Below, piece after piece: positions 63,922 to 64,000 of a DNA stretch of 64,000 nucleotides. Every line of letters begins with the position of its first letter. The stretch's first letter is position 1. The notes below the pieces were generated by a model. The model did no database searches. It was not told where the DNA came from and worked only from the letters and a program-made list of their open reading frames with translations. The stretch is from Branchiostoma floridae (Eukaryota; Chordata; Leptocardii; Amphioxiformes; Branchiostomatidae). A program made the position numbers and the translations under genes. Location: contig NC_049995.1 of NCBI RefSeq assembly GCF_000003815.2, positions 17,249,652 to 17,313,651 on the forward strand, written 5' to 3'.

Positions 63922-64000
63922 TGTATGTGGGAGGGCAAAGTTAATACATTACTCTGGATGCATCTTCTAATACAAAACATGAATGAAATCTTAATGTTTG

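Overview
The window looks like invertebrate deuterostome DNA, most likely an amphioxus (Branchiostoma). That is an inference from three things: a dense tandem array of TRIM-NHL genes, genes with uninterrupted coding frames separated by repeat-rich spacers, and many animal-type mobile elements (LINEs, tRNA-derived SINEs, MITEs, a small LTR element). No prokaryotic gene organisation is present.

Backbone. Ten TRIM-NHL loci lie head-to-tail on the minus strand. The full architecture is RING, B-box2, coiled coil, His-rich linker, C-terminal NHL propeller, read from one open frame. Full-length copies are at 4257-6116, 36296-38335, 45118-46959 and 56659-58560. Shortened copies keep RING and NHL but lack B-box and coiled coil (14-1186, 62159-63478) or keep NHL only (8437-9303). 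One locus is an in-frame fusion of two genes (10819-13371). One is frameshifted (41761-43090). One is split by a 9.9-kb transposon (18923-20568 plus 30481-30737). NHL blocks are shared between copies in patchwork fashion, which suggests gene conversion or unequal crossing-over. Proteins of this family act as E3 ubiquitin ligases (RING) with a propeller that binds protein or RNA targets. What these copies do is not known from sequence, and expanded TRIM sets are often linked to immunity.

Spacers. Each gene is followed by a related spacer of about 2-3 kb. It carries a TATA-like element about 140-160 nt upstream of the start codon of the gene on its left and, in many units, an AATAAA signal 0.8-1.6 kb downstream of the gene on its right (minus-strand sense). 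Mobile elements have landed repeatedly in these spacers, several close to the TATA region.

Elements by region. 1836-2264: hAT-type MITE. 3579-4046: TA-MITE. 13679-15683: 5'-truncated LINE with an open RT frame, nested in a TIR element ending at 16760. 17174-17599: second hAT-MITE copy. 17808-18397: TA-MITE. 20569-30480: 9.9-kb element with TIRs of about 0.5 kb, which itself holds a SINE. 30874-33461: short gag-only Copia-like LTR element. 34240-34683: TTAA-MITE. 34985-35587: fold-back element. 38484-39576: LINE fragment. 40449-40652 and 55481-55671: hammerhead-like inserts. 43704-44285: 246-bp tandem repeat. 47313-54820: LINE interrupted by a 4.96-kb TIR transposon (49200-54155) that carries a HIRAN-like gene. 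59222-60296: TIR element. 63634-63921: SINE.

The most unusual points are the in-frame double TRIM-NHL fusion, the large TIR element that splits a TRIM gene and creates a RING-TIR chimeric frame, the HIRAN-like passenger gene in a transposon nested in a LINE, and perfect palindromes in the spacers.
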